DNA of 64,000 nucleotides from Sphaerimonospora sp050942215 (GTDB lineage Bacteria > Actinomycetota > Actinomycetes > Streptosporangiales > Streptosporangiaceae). Location of the stretch: assembly GCF_050942215.1 (NCBI RefSeq), contig NZ_CP192056.1, positions 2,976,001 through 3,040,000 on the forward strand, in the 5' to 3' direction. Below, piece after piece: positions 17,523-25,899 of this stretch; the first letter of the stretch is position 1, and every line of letters starts with the position of its first letter. The translations under genes were made by a program, and so were the position numbers. Under the pieces are notes generated by a model. It saw nothing but the letters and a program-made list of their open reading frames with translations, searched no databases and was not told the DNA's origin.

Positions 17523-18983
17523 TCACGGTAGGTCGATCGCCGCGTAGGTGACGTCGAGGTACTCAAGGATGCCCTCGTGCGACCCCTCCCTGCCGATCCC
17601 GGACTGCTTCACGCCTCCGAACGGAGCTGACGGGTCCGAGATCAGACCACGGTTGATGCCGACCATCCCCGTCTCCAGCCCCTCGGCGAACCGGAGCGCC
17701 CGATGGAGGTCACGGGTGAAGACGTATCCGACCAGGCCGTGCTCGGTGTCGTTGGCCTTCGCCATTACCTCGTCGTCGGACGTGAACGAGATGATCGGCG
17801 CCACCGGGCCGAAAATCTCCGCCTCCAGCATCCGCGCGTCTTCGGGCACGTCGACGAGGACCGTAGGCGGGTAGAAGTGGCCCGGCCCATCCGGACGCTC
17901 ACCGCCCACCAAGACACGGGCGCCGCGATCGACCGCGTCGGCGACGAGCTCGTCGATCTTGGTGACCGAGGCCTCGTCGATCAACGCCCCGACATCCACG
18001 CCGTCGTCGAGACCATGGCCCACCGAGAGCGCGCCCATCCGCTCGGCGAAGCGCGCCGTGAACTCCTCACGCACCGGCTCCTCGACGTAGATTCGGTTGG
18101 CCGCGATGCAGGACTCCCCGATGTTGCGCATCTTGGCCACCATGGCGCCGTCGAGCGCGACGTCCAGGTCGGCGTCGGCACACACGATCAAGGCCGCGTT
18201 GCCGCCAAGTTCCATGGAAGTACGCAGCACGTTGTCCGCCGCCTGTCGTAGCAGCACGCGCCCGACCTCGGTCGACCCGGTGAACGAAAGCTTGCGGGTC
18301 CGACGGTCGGCTAGCAGTGCTGAGACCACCTCGCCGGAACGCTTGGTTGTCACGACGTTGACGACGCCCGGGGGAACGCCGACCTCCTCCATGATGCGGG
18401 CCAGGAACAGCATGGTGAGTGGCGTCTGGCCTGCCGGCTTGGTGATCGTCGTGCAGCCCGCCGCCAGCGCAGGAGCGATCTTGCGGGCACCCATGGCCAA
18501 CGGAAAGTTCCAGGGCGTCACGAAGACACACGGTCCGACCGGCTTCGGCACGGTGAGGATGCGATATCCACCAGCGGGAGCGATGTTGTAGCGACCCTCA
18601 ACGCGCACCGCCTCCTCGGCGAACCAACGGAAGAACTCGGCGCCGTAGGCCACCTCTGCCCGAGCCTCGGCGAGCGGCTTGCCCATCTCGAGCGTTATCA
18701 GCCGGGCGACCTCCTCGGATCGCTCGGTCAGCGCCCGGTACGTCGCGGTCAACAACTCTGACCGTTTTCGCGGCGGGGTCGCCGCCCACTCCGCCATTGC
18801 CTTGCTCGCCACGTCCAGAGCGGCGAGCCCGTCAACGACGCCGGCGTCCGCCACCTCGGCGATGGTCGTGCCGGTGGCCGGATCCTCGACGACAAAGGTG
18901 GCTCCGCTGGCGGCGTCGCGCCAGGCGTCGCCAATCCGGAGCCGCCGGTGCTCAGGGGCCAGGACGTTCATCGGGTCGCTCAT
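17523..18983 (-). CDS. NAD(P)-dependent aldehyde dehydrogenase, succinate-semialdehyde type
   Basis: The ATG at 18981-18983 follows a perfect AGGAGG, giving 486 residues. The frame is also open upstream into a remnant gene. Aldehyde dehydrogenase landmarks are present: TPWNFPLAMG (Asn of the oxyanion hole), MELGGNAALIV (general-base Glu), GESCIAANR (catalytic Cys) and FGPVAPI. Overall resemblance is closest to GabD-type succinate-semialdehyde dehydrogenases. One oddity: the coenzyme-binding KP(A/S)E motif reads KPAGQTP, losing the Glu that contacts the ribose, which may alter NAD/NADP choice. It likely works with the downstream Fe-alcohol dehydrogenase. Confidence 0.9.
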   Translation of the reverse strand: MSDPMNVLAPEHRRLRIGDAWRDAASGATFVVEDPATGTTIAEVADAGVVDGLAALDVASKAMAEWAATPPRKRSELLTATYRALTERSEEVARLITLEMGKPLAEARAEVAYGAEFFRWFAEEAVRVEGRYNIAPAGGYRILTVPKPVGPCVFVTPWNFPLAMGARKIAPALAAGCTTITKPAGQTPLTMLFLARIMEEVGVPPGVVNVVTTKRSGEVVSALLADRRTRKLSFTGSTEVGRVLLRQAADNVLRTSMELGGNAALIVCADADLDVALDGAMVAKMRNIGESCIAANRIYVEEPVREEFTARFAERMGALSVGHGLDDGVDVGALIDEASVTKIDELVADAVDRGARVLVGGERPDGPGHFYPPTVLVDVPEDARMLEAEIFGPVAPIISFTSDDEVMAKANDTEHGLVGYVFTRDLHRALRFAEGLETGMVGINRGLISDPSAPFGGVKQSGIGREGSHEGILEYLDVTYAAIDLP

Positions 18984-19058
18984 TGCGTCGCCTCCTGTGA
19001 TGTTCTTGGTGATGTCCAGCGTGACCTCGGCGATCGCGCCACGCGCGGTGACGAACGG

Positions 19059-19190
19059 GACCTCGTCGAGGTCGAGGTTGCCGAGCGGGTCGAACGTGGC
19101 CCTGGCTGCAGGGCGACGCCCCGCGCCACCGATCGCCTTATCGGGCCATGGCTGCTTCAGCGTCGTCAGGCCGTGCTCACCGGTGACGGT
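19059..19190 (-). pseudogene. Remnant C-terminus of a GlcD-type FAD-linked oxidase
   Basis: In the frame that runs into the aldehyde dehydrogenase gene, about 44 codons spell TVTGEHGLTTLKQPW ... FDPLGNLDLDEV. This matches the conserved end of FAD-linked oxidases (glycolate oxidase GlcD, D-lactate and D-2-hydroxyglutarate dehydrogenases), which read TGEHG...LK.PW...FDPLGxLNPGKV. The rest of that gene is absent, so a deletion probably removed it between the transporter and dehydrogenase genes. The terminal NPGKV is degenerate (DLDEV). Confidence 0.65.
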
Positions 19191-19246
19191 CCGCCGAGGC
19201 TCGATTGCCATGTGCGGGCGCATGTTCACGTCGCCGCCCTGCGCGG

Positions 19247-20323
19247 TTACCTCCCGGCCTCGGACAACGCCAGCCCGGTGCCCGCATCGAACAGGTGCGC
19301 ACGGTCCAGGTCGACCGTGATATGCAGCCGCTCGCCCGGTGTACCGGTGACGGTGGGTCGTGCCTTGACCTTGAGGATCTCCGTCCCCACTCGGACGTCG
19401 ACCACCGTTCGGTCACCGAGCGGCTCAAGGCCGTAGAGCTCACCCGGCAACGACGCGTCCCCACGCTGCTCGATGGACAGGTCCTCCGCGCGCAGGCCCA
19501 GCACCAGCGGACGACCGTCCTCAGCCGTGGTCCAGCGGGGCCGCGGCAGCGTCCAGCCTTCCGCCCCGACCAGACGATCTTCCTCGGCGTGGCAGGCGAG
19601 CAGGCTGATCGGCGGGCTCCCGACGAAGCCTGCGACCCATTGGTTGGCTGGACGCTCGTACACCTCGGTCGGCGTTCCGACCTGTTGCACTTTCCCCTCC
19701 TTGAGGACCGCGACCTGGTCGGCCATGGACAGGGCCTCGACCTGGTCGTTGGTCACGTAGACGAAAGTCGCCCCGAGGCTCCGATGGATGCGGGTGAGCT
19801 CGGTGCGCATCTCGACGCGGAGCTTGAGGTCGAGGTTCGTCAGCGGCTCGTCCATAAGAAACGCGCGCGGGCGACGGACCAGCGCCCGGGCCAGGGCGAC
19901 ACGCTGCATCTCACCGCCTGACAACTGCGCGGGACGACGCTGCAGCAGACGTTCGATGTGCAGCAGGCTCGACATCCGCTCGACGGCAGCGGCGATCTCG
20001 CTCGAAGAACAGCGGCGTGCCCTCAGCGGCGAAGCGATGTTCTCGTACGCCGTGAGTCGCGGGTAGAGAGCGTAGCTCTGGAAGACCATGGCCAGGTCGC
20101 GTGCGGCCGGGGCGTCACCGGTCGCGTCCCTCCCGTCCAGATGCACCGACCCGGCGTCAAGCTTCTCAAGGCCGGCGATCGCTCGCAGGGTCGTCGTCTT
20201 GCCTGCCCCGGAGGGTCCGAGCACGACGAAGAACGAGCCGTCCGCCACGTCCAGCGTCACCCCGTCCAGGGCCTGGACTTTACCGAAGGACTTGCGCAGC
20301 CCTCGCACTGCCACGGTTCCCAT
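19247..20323 (-). CDS. ABC transporter ATP-binding protein 2 (CUT1 type) with altered H-loop
   Basis: A 358-residue sugar/polyol-type importer ATPase of the MalK/UgpC class. Walker A is GPSGAGKTT (36-44), the signature LSGGEMQRVAL (about 134-144), Walker B AFLMDEP (154-160). A C-terminal TOBE regulatory domain covers about 240-355. The switch histidine of the usual YVTHDQ is Asn192 here (YVTNDQ), while the paired ATPase next door has the normal His. The two ATPases may form a heterodimer with one impaired site. The start overlaps the preceding stop by 1 bp. Confidence 0.9.
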   Translation of the reverse strand: MGTVAVRGLRKSFGKVQALDGVTLDVADGSFFVVLGPSGAGKTTTLRAIAGLEKLDAGSVHLDGRDATGDAPAARDLAMVFQSYALYPRLTAYENIASPLRARRCSSSEIAAAVERMSSLLHIERLLQRRPAQLSGGEMQRVALARALVRRPRAFLMDEPLTNLDLKLRVEMRTELTRIHRSLGATFVYVTNDQVEALSMADQVAVLKEGKVQQVGTPTEVYERPANQWVAGFVGSPPISLLACHAEEDRLVGAEGWTLPRPRWTTAEDGRPLVLGLRAEDLSIEQRGDASLPGELYGLEPLGDRTVVDVRVGTEILKVKARPTVTGTPGERLHITVDLDRAHLFDAGTGLALSEAGR

Positions 20324-21390
20324 CAGGCCACCAGCTCTTCCGTGCTCACGTCGTAGACCGGCGGGGGGCCGCCGGTGTGCCGCAGCCCAACCGGTGCGTC
20401 AGCAGCGAAACGGACAGTCGGTGGCATCCGAACCCGTACGTCGCGCTGGCCGCCGTGGTCAACCACGTAGATGATTTCGTCGCCTAGCCACTCCGCCGAG
20501 ACCACGCGGGCCGGGACCGAACGTTCCGCCCCTGGTTCTGTGACTTCCAGAGCCTCTGGCCGGACGCCTGCGATCAGGGAACGGTCGCGCGGCAGGCCTG
20601 GCGGTGGCGTGAGGACCGGTCCGCTCTTACTGCGCAGCTTTCCGTCGGCCACCTCCACCTCAATCAGGTTCATCGGCGGGGAGCCGATGAACGCGGCGCA
20701 GAAAAGACTCGCCGGACGGTCGTAGACTTCCAGCGGCGTGCCGATCTGCTCGACGCGGCCCTTGTTGAGGATGGCGATTCTGTGACCGAGCGACATCGCC
20801 TCGACTTGGTCATGGGTGACGTAGACCATCGTCGTCCCCAGCTCCCCCTGCAGGTGCTTGATCTCCGTGCGCATGTCCGCCCTCAGCTCCGCGTCCAGAT
20901 TGGTGAGAGGTTCGTCCATGAGGAATGCGCGCGGTCGTCGCACCAGGGCGCGAGCAAGCGCGACGCGCTGCTGCTCCCCGCCGGACAGCCGGTGCGGTCG
21001 CCGGTCCAGGAGCGGACCGAGCCGCATCAGCCGAGCGGCCTCGTCGACCCGCTCGCGCACCTCCGCCTTGGGCAGTCCCTCGGCCCGCAGTGGGAACGCC
21101 AGGTTGTCGCGGGTTCTCAGATGCGGGTAGAGAGCGTAGAACTGGAACACCATGGCGATGTCGCGCTCGGCGGGCGACAGGTCGTTGACCAGCGTGTCGC
21201 CGATGCGGATGTCGCCCGTCGTCTGCCTCTCCAGGCCGGCCATGGCCCGCAACGTGGTCGTCTTGCCGCAGCCCGAAGGGCCGAGCATCACGAACAGCTC
21301 GCCGTCGCTGATGGACAGGTCCACGTGATCAACCGCGACCGTCCCGTCCGGGTAACGCTTGTGCAGGGCGGTCACCTCGATGCCCGCCAT
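20323..21390 (-). CDS. ABC transporter ATP-binding protein 1 (CUT1 type)
   Basis: The ATG at 21388-21390 overlaps the permease stop by 1 bp and gives 355 residues. Walker A GPSGCGKTT, signature LSGGEQQRVAL, Walker B AFLMDEP and a normal H-loop (YVTHDQVEAMSL) are all present, followed by a TOBE domain. Having two ATPase genes beside two permeases and one binding protein is the arrangement known from the rhizobial glycerol importer GlpSTPQV, so a polyol or similar small solute is a reasonable but unproven substrate. The next ATPase gene follows with a 1-bp overlap. Confidence 0.93.
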   Translation of the reverse strand: MAGIEVTALHKRYPDGTVAVDHVDLSISDGELFVMLGPSGCGKTTTLRAMAGLERQTTGDIRIGDTLVNDLSPAERDIAMVFQFYALYPHLRTRDNLAFPLRAEGLPKAEVRERVDEAARLMRLGPLLDRRPHRLSGGEQQRVALARALVRRPRAFLMDEPLTNLDAELRADMRTEIKHLQGELGTTMVYVTHDQVEAMSLGHRIAILNKGRVEQIGTPLEVYDRPASLFCAAFIGSPPMNLIEVEVADGKLRSKSGPVLTPPPGLPRDRSLIAGVRPEALEVTEPGAERSVPARVVSAEWLGDEIIYVVDHGGQRDVRVRMPPTVRFAADAPVGLRHTGGPPPVYDVSTEELVA

Positions 21391-22301
21391 CAGCGTCGCA
21401 CCGCCCCGAGCGTCACACCGGCGACGAGGTGCTTGCGTACCAGGTAGGCGAAGACGAGCACCGGCAGGGCGAACACTACGGATGCGGCGGCCACGAGGCC
21501 CCAGTCCACAGTGGTTCCACCGATGAGGCCGGCGATGGCGGGTGGGGCCGTACGCACGGTGTCGCTGGAGGTAAGGAAGATGGCGAACACGAACTCGTTC
21601 CACGAGAAGATGAGTGCGAACACCGCCGTCGCGGCGATGCCGGGCAGGAGCAGGGGAAGGGTAAATCGCCAGAACGCCTGCAGGCGGGTGTAGCCGTCGA
21701 GCATGGCGGCATCCTCGTACTCTCCGGGCACCTCGTCGACGAACCCCTTCATCATCCAAATCGTGAACGGGACGTTGAACGCGGTGTAGATGAGGATCAG
21801 GCCGAGCTTGCTGTCGATGAGTCCGACTTGGCGGTACATGAGGAAGATTGGGATCACGACCACCACGGGCGGCATGAAGCGGGTGGACAGGATGAAGAAC
21901 AGTTGGTCCTTCTTGGCCTTCACGGCGAAGCGTGAGTAGGCCCAGGCCGCCGGTACCCCCAGCGCGGTGGCCAGCACCGTGGAGACCCCGGCGACCACGA
22001 TGGAGTTGAGGAACGCGACGGACAAGGCCGAGCGACCGCCGCCGGAGGCGAAGAATACGTCCTTGAAATGGTCCATAGTGACCGTGAAGCCGAAGAACTT
22101 GGCCGGGATGGCGTAGACGTCCCGGTTCTCCTTCATGGACGTCTCGATCATCCACAGCACCGGAAAGAGCATCACGACGGCCAGCACGGCCAGCAGCGCG
22201 ATCTCCAGCATGGAGCGGCCCCGGCCGCTGAAGCGACGCGCGGGGGGCGTGTGATCCCGGGCAGGACCTGTGGACACGGCCTCGTTGACGGAGACGCCCA
22301 T
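21390..22301 (-). CDS. Carbohydrate/polyol ABC transporter permease (MalG type)
   Basis: The ATG at 22299-22301 has AAGGAGG 6-7 bp upstream and overlaps the upstream permease stop by 1 bp. The product has 303 residues with six membrane segments and the cytoplasmic EAA loop EYEDAAMLDGYTRLQAFWRF (about 195-215) that docks on the ATPase. It should form the membrane channel together with the other permease. Confidence 0.93.
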   Translation of the reverse strand: MGVSVNEAVSTGPARDHTPPARRFSGRGRSMLEIALLAVLAVVMLFPVLWMIETSMKENRDVYAIPAKFFGFTVTMDHFKDVFFASGGGRSALSVAFLNSIVVAGVSTVLATALGVPAAWAYSRFAVKAKKDQLFFILSTRFMPPVVVVIPIFLMYRQVGLIDSKLGLILIYTAFNVPFTIWMMKGFVDEVPGEYEDAAMLDGYTRLQAFWRFTLPLLLPGIAATAVFALIFSWNEFVFAIFLTSSDTVRTAPPAIAGLIGGTTVDWGLVAAASVVFALPVLVFAYLVRKHLVAGVTLGAVRR

Positions 22302-23251
22302 CAGTCCTCCTTGAGCTTGTTCAGGTAACGCAGGTAGAGCTGCGTGAGGACGATGACGACGAGGACCATGAGGATCCCGTACGCTGAGGCGGTTCCGGTG
22401 TTGAAGCCCAGGAACGCGACCTTGTAGACGTGGAACGACAACGTCTCGGTGGAGACCCCCGGACCTCCGCTGGTGAGGATGTAGACGAGGTCGAACAGCC
22501 GGAAGGCCTCGATGGCCCTGAACAACACAGCAATGAGGAGCAGCGGCCACACCAGTGGAAGAGTGATGGTGCGGAACCGGAACCACTCGGACGCCCGGTC
22601 GATCGCGGCGGCCTCGTACAAGTACTTGGGGACCGCGGTGAGGCCCGCAAGTGCGATGAGCATGATGAACGGCGTCCATTGCCAGGTGTCGACCACGATC
22701 AGGGAAATCAATGCCGTTTGCTGCCGGGTGAGCCACTCCACCTGCCCCAGGCCGAGCGAACCGAGCATGCTGTTGATCACGCCGAATTGCGCGTCGAGCA
22801 TGAAACGCCAGAACAGCCCGACCACGACCGGTGACAGCATCATCGGAACCAGGAACAGAGTGGTCAGCAGTCCTCGCCCGTGCGTGCGCCGTGAGATCAG
22901 GTAGGCGATGGCGAAACCGAGCACGGTCTGCAGGGTGACCGCGCCGACCACGTAGATCAACGTCGTCAAGGCCCTCAGATGGACCTGCGCCGAAGTCAGG
23001 ATGGCGGTGTAGTTCTCGAACCAGACGAAATGGGCCGACCCCCCGCGGGTGGCCGAGTAGTCGGTGAAAGACAGGTACAACGCCCACAGCAACGGGAACA
23101 CCGACATTGCGAGCAACAGCAGCAACGCGGGGGAGATGAAGGCCACGGCGAGCCAGCGGTCGCTCAAGTGGCGGGACCGACCCCGTGCAGGCGGCGTCGC
23201 GGACGCCACCTGCACGGGGTGGTCGGTCGTCAGAGGGACGGGGTCACTCAC
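22301..23251 (-). CDS. Carbohydrate/polyol ABC transporter permease (MalF type)
   Basis: A 316-residue membrane protein with an N-terminal cytoplasmic tail, six membrane segments and the EAA-like motif YEAAAIDRASEWFRFRTITLP in the loop before the last helices. It overlaps the binding-protein gene by 4 bp (ATGA), so the operon is tightly coupled: binding protein, MalF-type, MalG-type, ATPase 1, ATPase 2. Confidence 0.93.
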   Translation of the reverse strand: MSDPVPLTTDHPVQVASATPPARGRSRHLSDRWLAVAFISPALLLLLAMSVFPLLWALYLSFTDYSATRGGSAHFVWFENYTAILTSAQVHLRALTTLIYVVGAVTLQTVLGFAIAYLISRRTHGRGLLTTLFLVPMMLSPVVVGLFWRFMLDAQFGVINSMLGSLGLGQVEWLTRQQTALISLIVVDTWQWTPFIMLIALAGLTAVPKYLYEAAAIDRASEWFRFRTITLPLVWPLLLIAVLFRAIEAFRLFDLVYILTSGGPGVSTETLSFHVYKVAFLGFNTGTASAYGILMVLVVIVLTQLYLRYLNKLKED

Positions 23252-24672
23252 AGTCCGCCGCCGCCCCTGCGGCCGCTGGAGTCGAGCACGCTCTGCTGTT
23301 CCTTGGCGATGTCGTCGAGCGCGTCCTTCGGCGTCTTCGCGCCGTTGAGAGCCGCGTTCACGTTGGTGTTCTCAATGTCGACGAGGCGCGCGTACTCGGG
23401 CACGTTCCACATGTCCCGCATTCGCGGAACCGAGTCGGCGTACACCTTGTTGAACGGCCCGGCATTGAGGAACTCGGGCGACTCCAGGGCGTCCGTACGC
23501 GATGGCACGCCACCGGCGGCGGCCCACTTCTTCTGGATGTCAGCCTGCTCGAACCACTTCATGAAGTTCAAGGCCTCCGCCTGGTTCGCCTCGGAGGAGT
23601 AGGCCGACACGTGCATCCCCATGCCGCCGAGAGGCACCAGGTTCGTCTTCTGGCTCGGCAGGGTGGCAAAACCCAGCTTCTCGAGAATCTGCTCCCGCGT
23701 GGTGCCGAGCGTCGACTGCTTCGGGTCAAGCAGGCCGCCGCTCGCGGCGATCCAGTTGAACGCGATGCATGCCTTGCCCTGGGCGACCGCCGCGTTCACC
23801 TCGTCGATGAACCAGTTGCCGGAGCCCTTGGCGGTCAGCGGCTTCATCTTGTTGACCAGGACGTCCATCGCCTCCTGGCCCGCAGCATCATTGAGGACGC
23901 CCTCGATCCTGCGCGTCTTGGAGTCCCAGAGGTTGCCGCCGTAGACGCCGTTGACCGTGTTGTAGGTTACGGCCGCGGCGTCGGAGCCGTTGGCCTGGTG
24001 GAAGGCCAGCCCGCTGACGCCAGGGTTGTCCGCCTGGCACTTCCCGGCGATTGAGATCATCTCGTCCCAGGTCTGCGGTGGCTTGTCGCCGATCAGGTCC
24101 TTGCGGTAGATCATTGTCCAGGTGTCGCCGAGCAGCGGCAGTCCGTACAGGCTGGCGCTTTCGTCGCGCTTCCCGGTCTCCGCCTGGGGGAACTGGCCGT
24201 AGGCCGCCAGGAGGTACGGGTTGTAGGCCGTGACGTCGATGTTCTTCTTGACGAAGTCGGTGATGTCGAGGATGTTGCCGTTCGTCACGGCCTCGCCGAT
24301 GTGTTGCGAGTCCAGGATCGCGATGTCGAAGTCGGTCTTGTGCGCTGCGAACTGGGTGAACATCGCGTCGTGCCAGTTCGCGTTCGGCACGGTGTTGACC
24401 TTGATGGTCACGTTCGACCGTTCCTTGGTGTACTCCGCGTTCGCGAAGGCTTCCAGCGCGTGGGCGGGGGGCCAGTCGAACCAGATGAAGCTGAGGGTCA
24501 GCGGGTCCTTGGTGAGCTCCGGGATGGCCGCCGGCGCCTTGGGGGCGCTCGCCTCCACGCCGTCGTCCTGGCCGCAAGCCGCCATGGTCGTGGTCACCAA
24601 CATGGCCGCCGTCGCCAGCTGCACTTTTCGACGGGGAACGGACAGTCGTCCTATTCGCTTTGGATACCGCAT
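23248..24672 (-). CDS. Extracellular solute-binding lipoprotein of the ABC importer
   Basis: A 474-residue type 1 solute-binding protein. The N-terminus is a lipoprotein signal with lipobox TMAAC (Cys33), so the mature protein is tethered outside the membrane. The body has two-lobed binding-protein features (FIWFDWPPAHALEAF, YNPYLLAAYGQFP, YGLPLLGDTWTMIYRKDL). It is the first gene of a leftward operon and diverges from a GntR-type regulator gene, which likely controls the system. Confidence 0.92.
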   Translation of the reverse strand: MRYPKRIGRLSVPRRKVQLATAAMLVTTTMAACGQDDGVEASAPKAPAAIPELTKDPLTLSFIWFDWPPAHALEAFANAEYTKERSNVTIKVNTVPNANWHDAMFTQFAAHKTDFDIAILDSQHIGEAVTNGNILDITDFVKKNIDVTAYNPYLLAAYGQFPQAETGKRDESASLYGLPLLGDTWTMIYRKDLIGDKPPQTWDEMISIAGKCQADNPGVSGLAFHQANGSDAAAVTYNTVNGVYGGNLWDSKTRRIEGVLNDAAGQEAMDVLVNKMKPLTAKGSGNWFIDEVNAAVAQGKACIAFNWIAASGGLLDPKQSTLGTTREQILEKLGFATLPSQKTNLVPLGGMGMHVSAYSSEANQAEALNFMKWFEQADIQKKWAAAGGVPSRTDALESPEFLNAGPFNKVYADSVPRMRDMWNVPEYARLVDIENTNVNAALNGAKTPKDALDDIAKEQQSVLDSSGRRGGGGL

Positions 24673-25063
24673 CTTCTTGCCTGCTTTCTGGGGGGACCTG
24701 TGGAGCCTTGCTGCGTGCTTCGCCGAGCAGTTGCTGGGGGGTGTTCAGGCGTGTTGCCGGCTGTCGCAGGGGCTGACCCGCAGACCGGCGTCACGAGTAC
24801 GCCGCGACGTGATGGGGCTTCAAGCAGTCGAGAAGTCCTTCGGTCCTTATGCGGCCCGATGGCGAATCGAGTAGGACGTCGAGCATGCGCATAGGAGCTC
24901 CAACCGATCGATGCGGAGTGCTGGCGGGGGTTCCGCGATGGGTGAAGGATGGCTGGCATCTGTCACCTTTCCTATACGATCCGAGTGGGGGCGTCAACAT
25001 CCCGCGGCGTTGCGACCGAAGTCAACAGGTTCCCGAAAACGTAAGGAAGGACCTCGCGTCACG
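24673..25063. promoter_or_regulatory. Divergent promoter region of the importer operon and the GntR gene
   Basis: A 391-bp gap with two divergent promoters expected. It is gene-free. The CCTATACGATC stretch near 24972 is the most A/T-rich part and a candidate -10 region for the gntR-type gene. I found no clean GntR-type palindrome by eye. Confidence 0.4.
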
Positions 25064-25798
25064 ATGGACGACGAAGTGGTGATCGCGCGGCGCTGTGGGG
25101 CCATGACGGGCGGAACGCCGCCGAGAAGATCTCGCGGCCGGCTTGCCGACGAGGTGTACGACACGCTGCTCGGACAGCTGATGTCGCTACGGATCGAGCC
25201 TGGCTCCCGCGTCACGATCGATGCCCTGGTGCGAGAGCTGGGGGTCTCGCAGACGCCGATCCGAGACGCTCTGAACCGCATGGAGGCCGAGGGCCTGGTC
25301 GTGCGTGTGCCCCATGCCGGCTATCGTATTCCCCCCCAAATCACCCGTCAGCGATTCGAGGACATGCTTGAGCTCCGCCTGCTCCTCGAGCCGGCAGCAG
25401 CGCGCAGATCCGCCGAACACGCATCCTTGGAGCAGGTGGCCGGTCTGCGACGAATGCTGGAGGAGATGGCGGAGCTGGAGGAGGGCAACGGGCTCATGGC
25501 CTATGGCGCCTTCGGGCTACGCGACGCCGCTTTTCACGATCTCGTCGCCCTGAGCGCGGAGAACCAGGTCATCCGCGAAGCGCTCGCTCGCCTGCACACG
25601 CACGTGCACCTGTTCCGGCTTCTCCACGACACCCGGGTCACTCACTTGGCCATGGCCGAGCACGAAGAAGTTCTGGCCGCGATCGCCGCGCGTGACCCCG
25701 ACGCCGCCGCCTACGCCATGCGTCGGCACATCCTGCTGTCCGGCGAGCGGTTCCGACGATTGTTCGACGAAGTCAAGGGCGCGGACGGAATGGAGTAA
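25064..25798 (+). CDS. GntR-family (FadR/FCD type) transcriptional regulator
   Basis: The ATG at 25064 is preferred because AAGGAAGG lies upstream, although the spacing of 13 bp is long; an ATG at 25104 is an alternative. The 244-residue product has a GntR winged helix (about residues 28-90, LADEVYDTLLGQLM and ELGVSQTPIRDALNRMEAEGLV) and an all-helical FCD effector domain (about 100-235) with the Asp/His metal ligands in RDAAFHDLV and AEHEEVLAAI. FCD regulators commonly sense organic or sugar acids. It is divergent from the importer operon and probably controls it. Confidence 0.88.
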   Translation: MDDEVVIARRCGAMTGGTPPRRSRGRLADEVYDTLLGQLMSLRIEPGSRVTIDALVRELGVSQTPIRDALNRMEAEGLVVRVPHAGYRIPPQITRQRFEDMLELRLLLEPAAARRSAEHASLEQVAGLRRMLEEMAELEEGNGLMAYGAFGLRDAAFHDLVALSAENQVIREALARLHTHVHLFRLLHDTRVTHLAMAEHEEVLAAIAARDPDAAAYAMRRHILLSGERFRRLFDEVKGADGME

Positions 25799-25840
25799 AG
25801 GCTTGACGGGCGGGCTGGGCCGAGAAATGCTAACGAAATC

Positions 25841-25865
25841 GGATCGGATCGGATCGGATCGGATC
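25841..25865. repeat. Five tandem copies of GGATC
   Basis: A perfect pentanucleotide microsatellite in the leader between the gntR-type gene and the DJ-1/PfpI gene, ending 34 bp before the latter's GTG. Copy-number changes would alter leader length and perhaps promoter spacing. Confidence 0.9.
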
Positions 25866-25899
25866 CACCTCACTCCGCCCCAGATGCGAGGAGAAGCAG

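Noticed and set aside
20323..22155. A 610-residue ATPase reading from far upstream
   Set aside because: The first 255 codons are the shadow of the permease gene; the ATPase domain begins at the ATG at 21390 that overlaps the permease stop.
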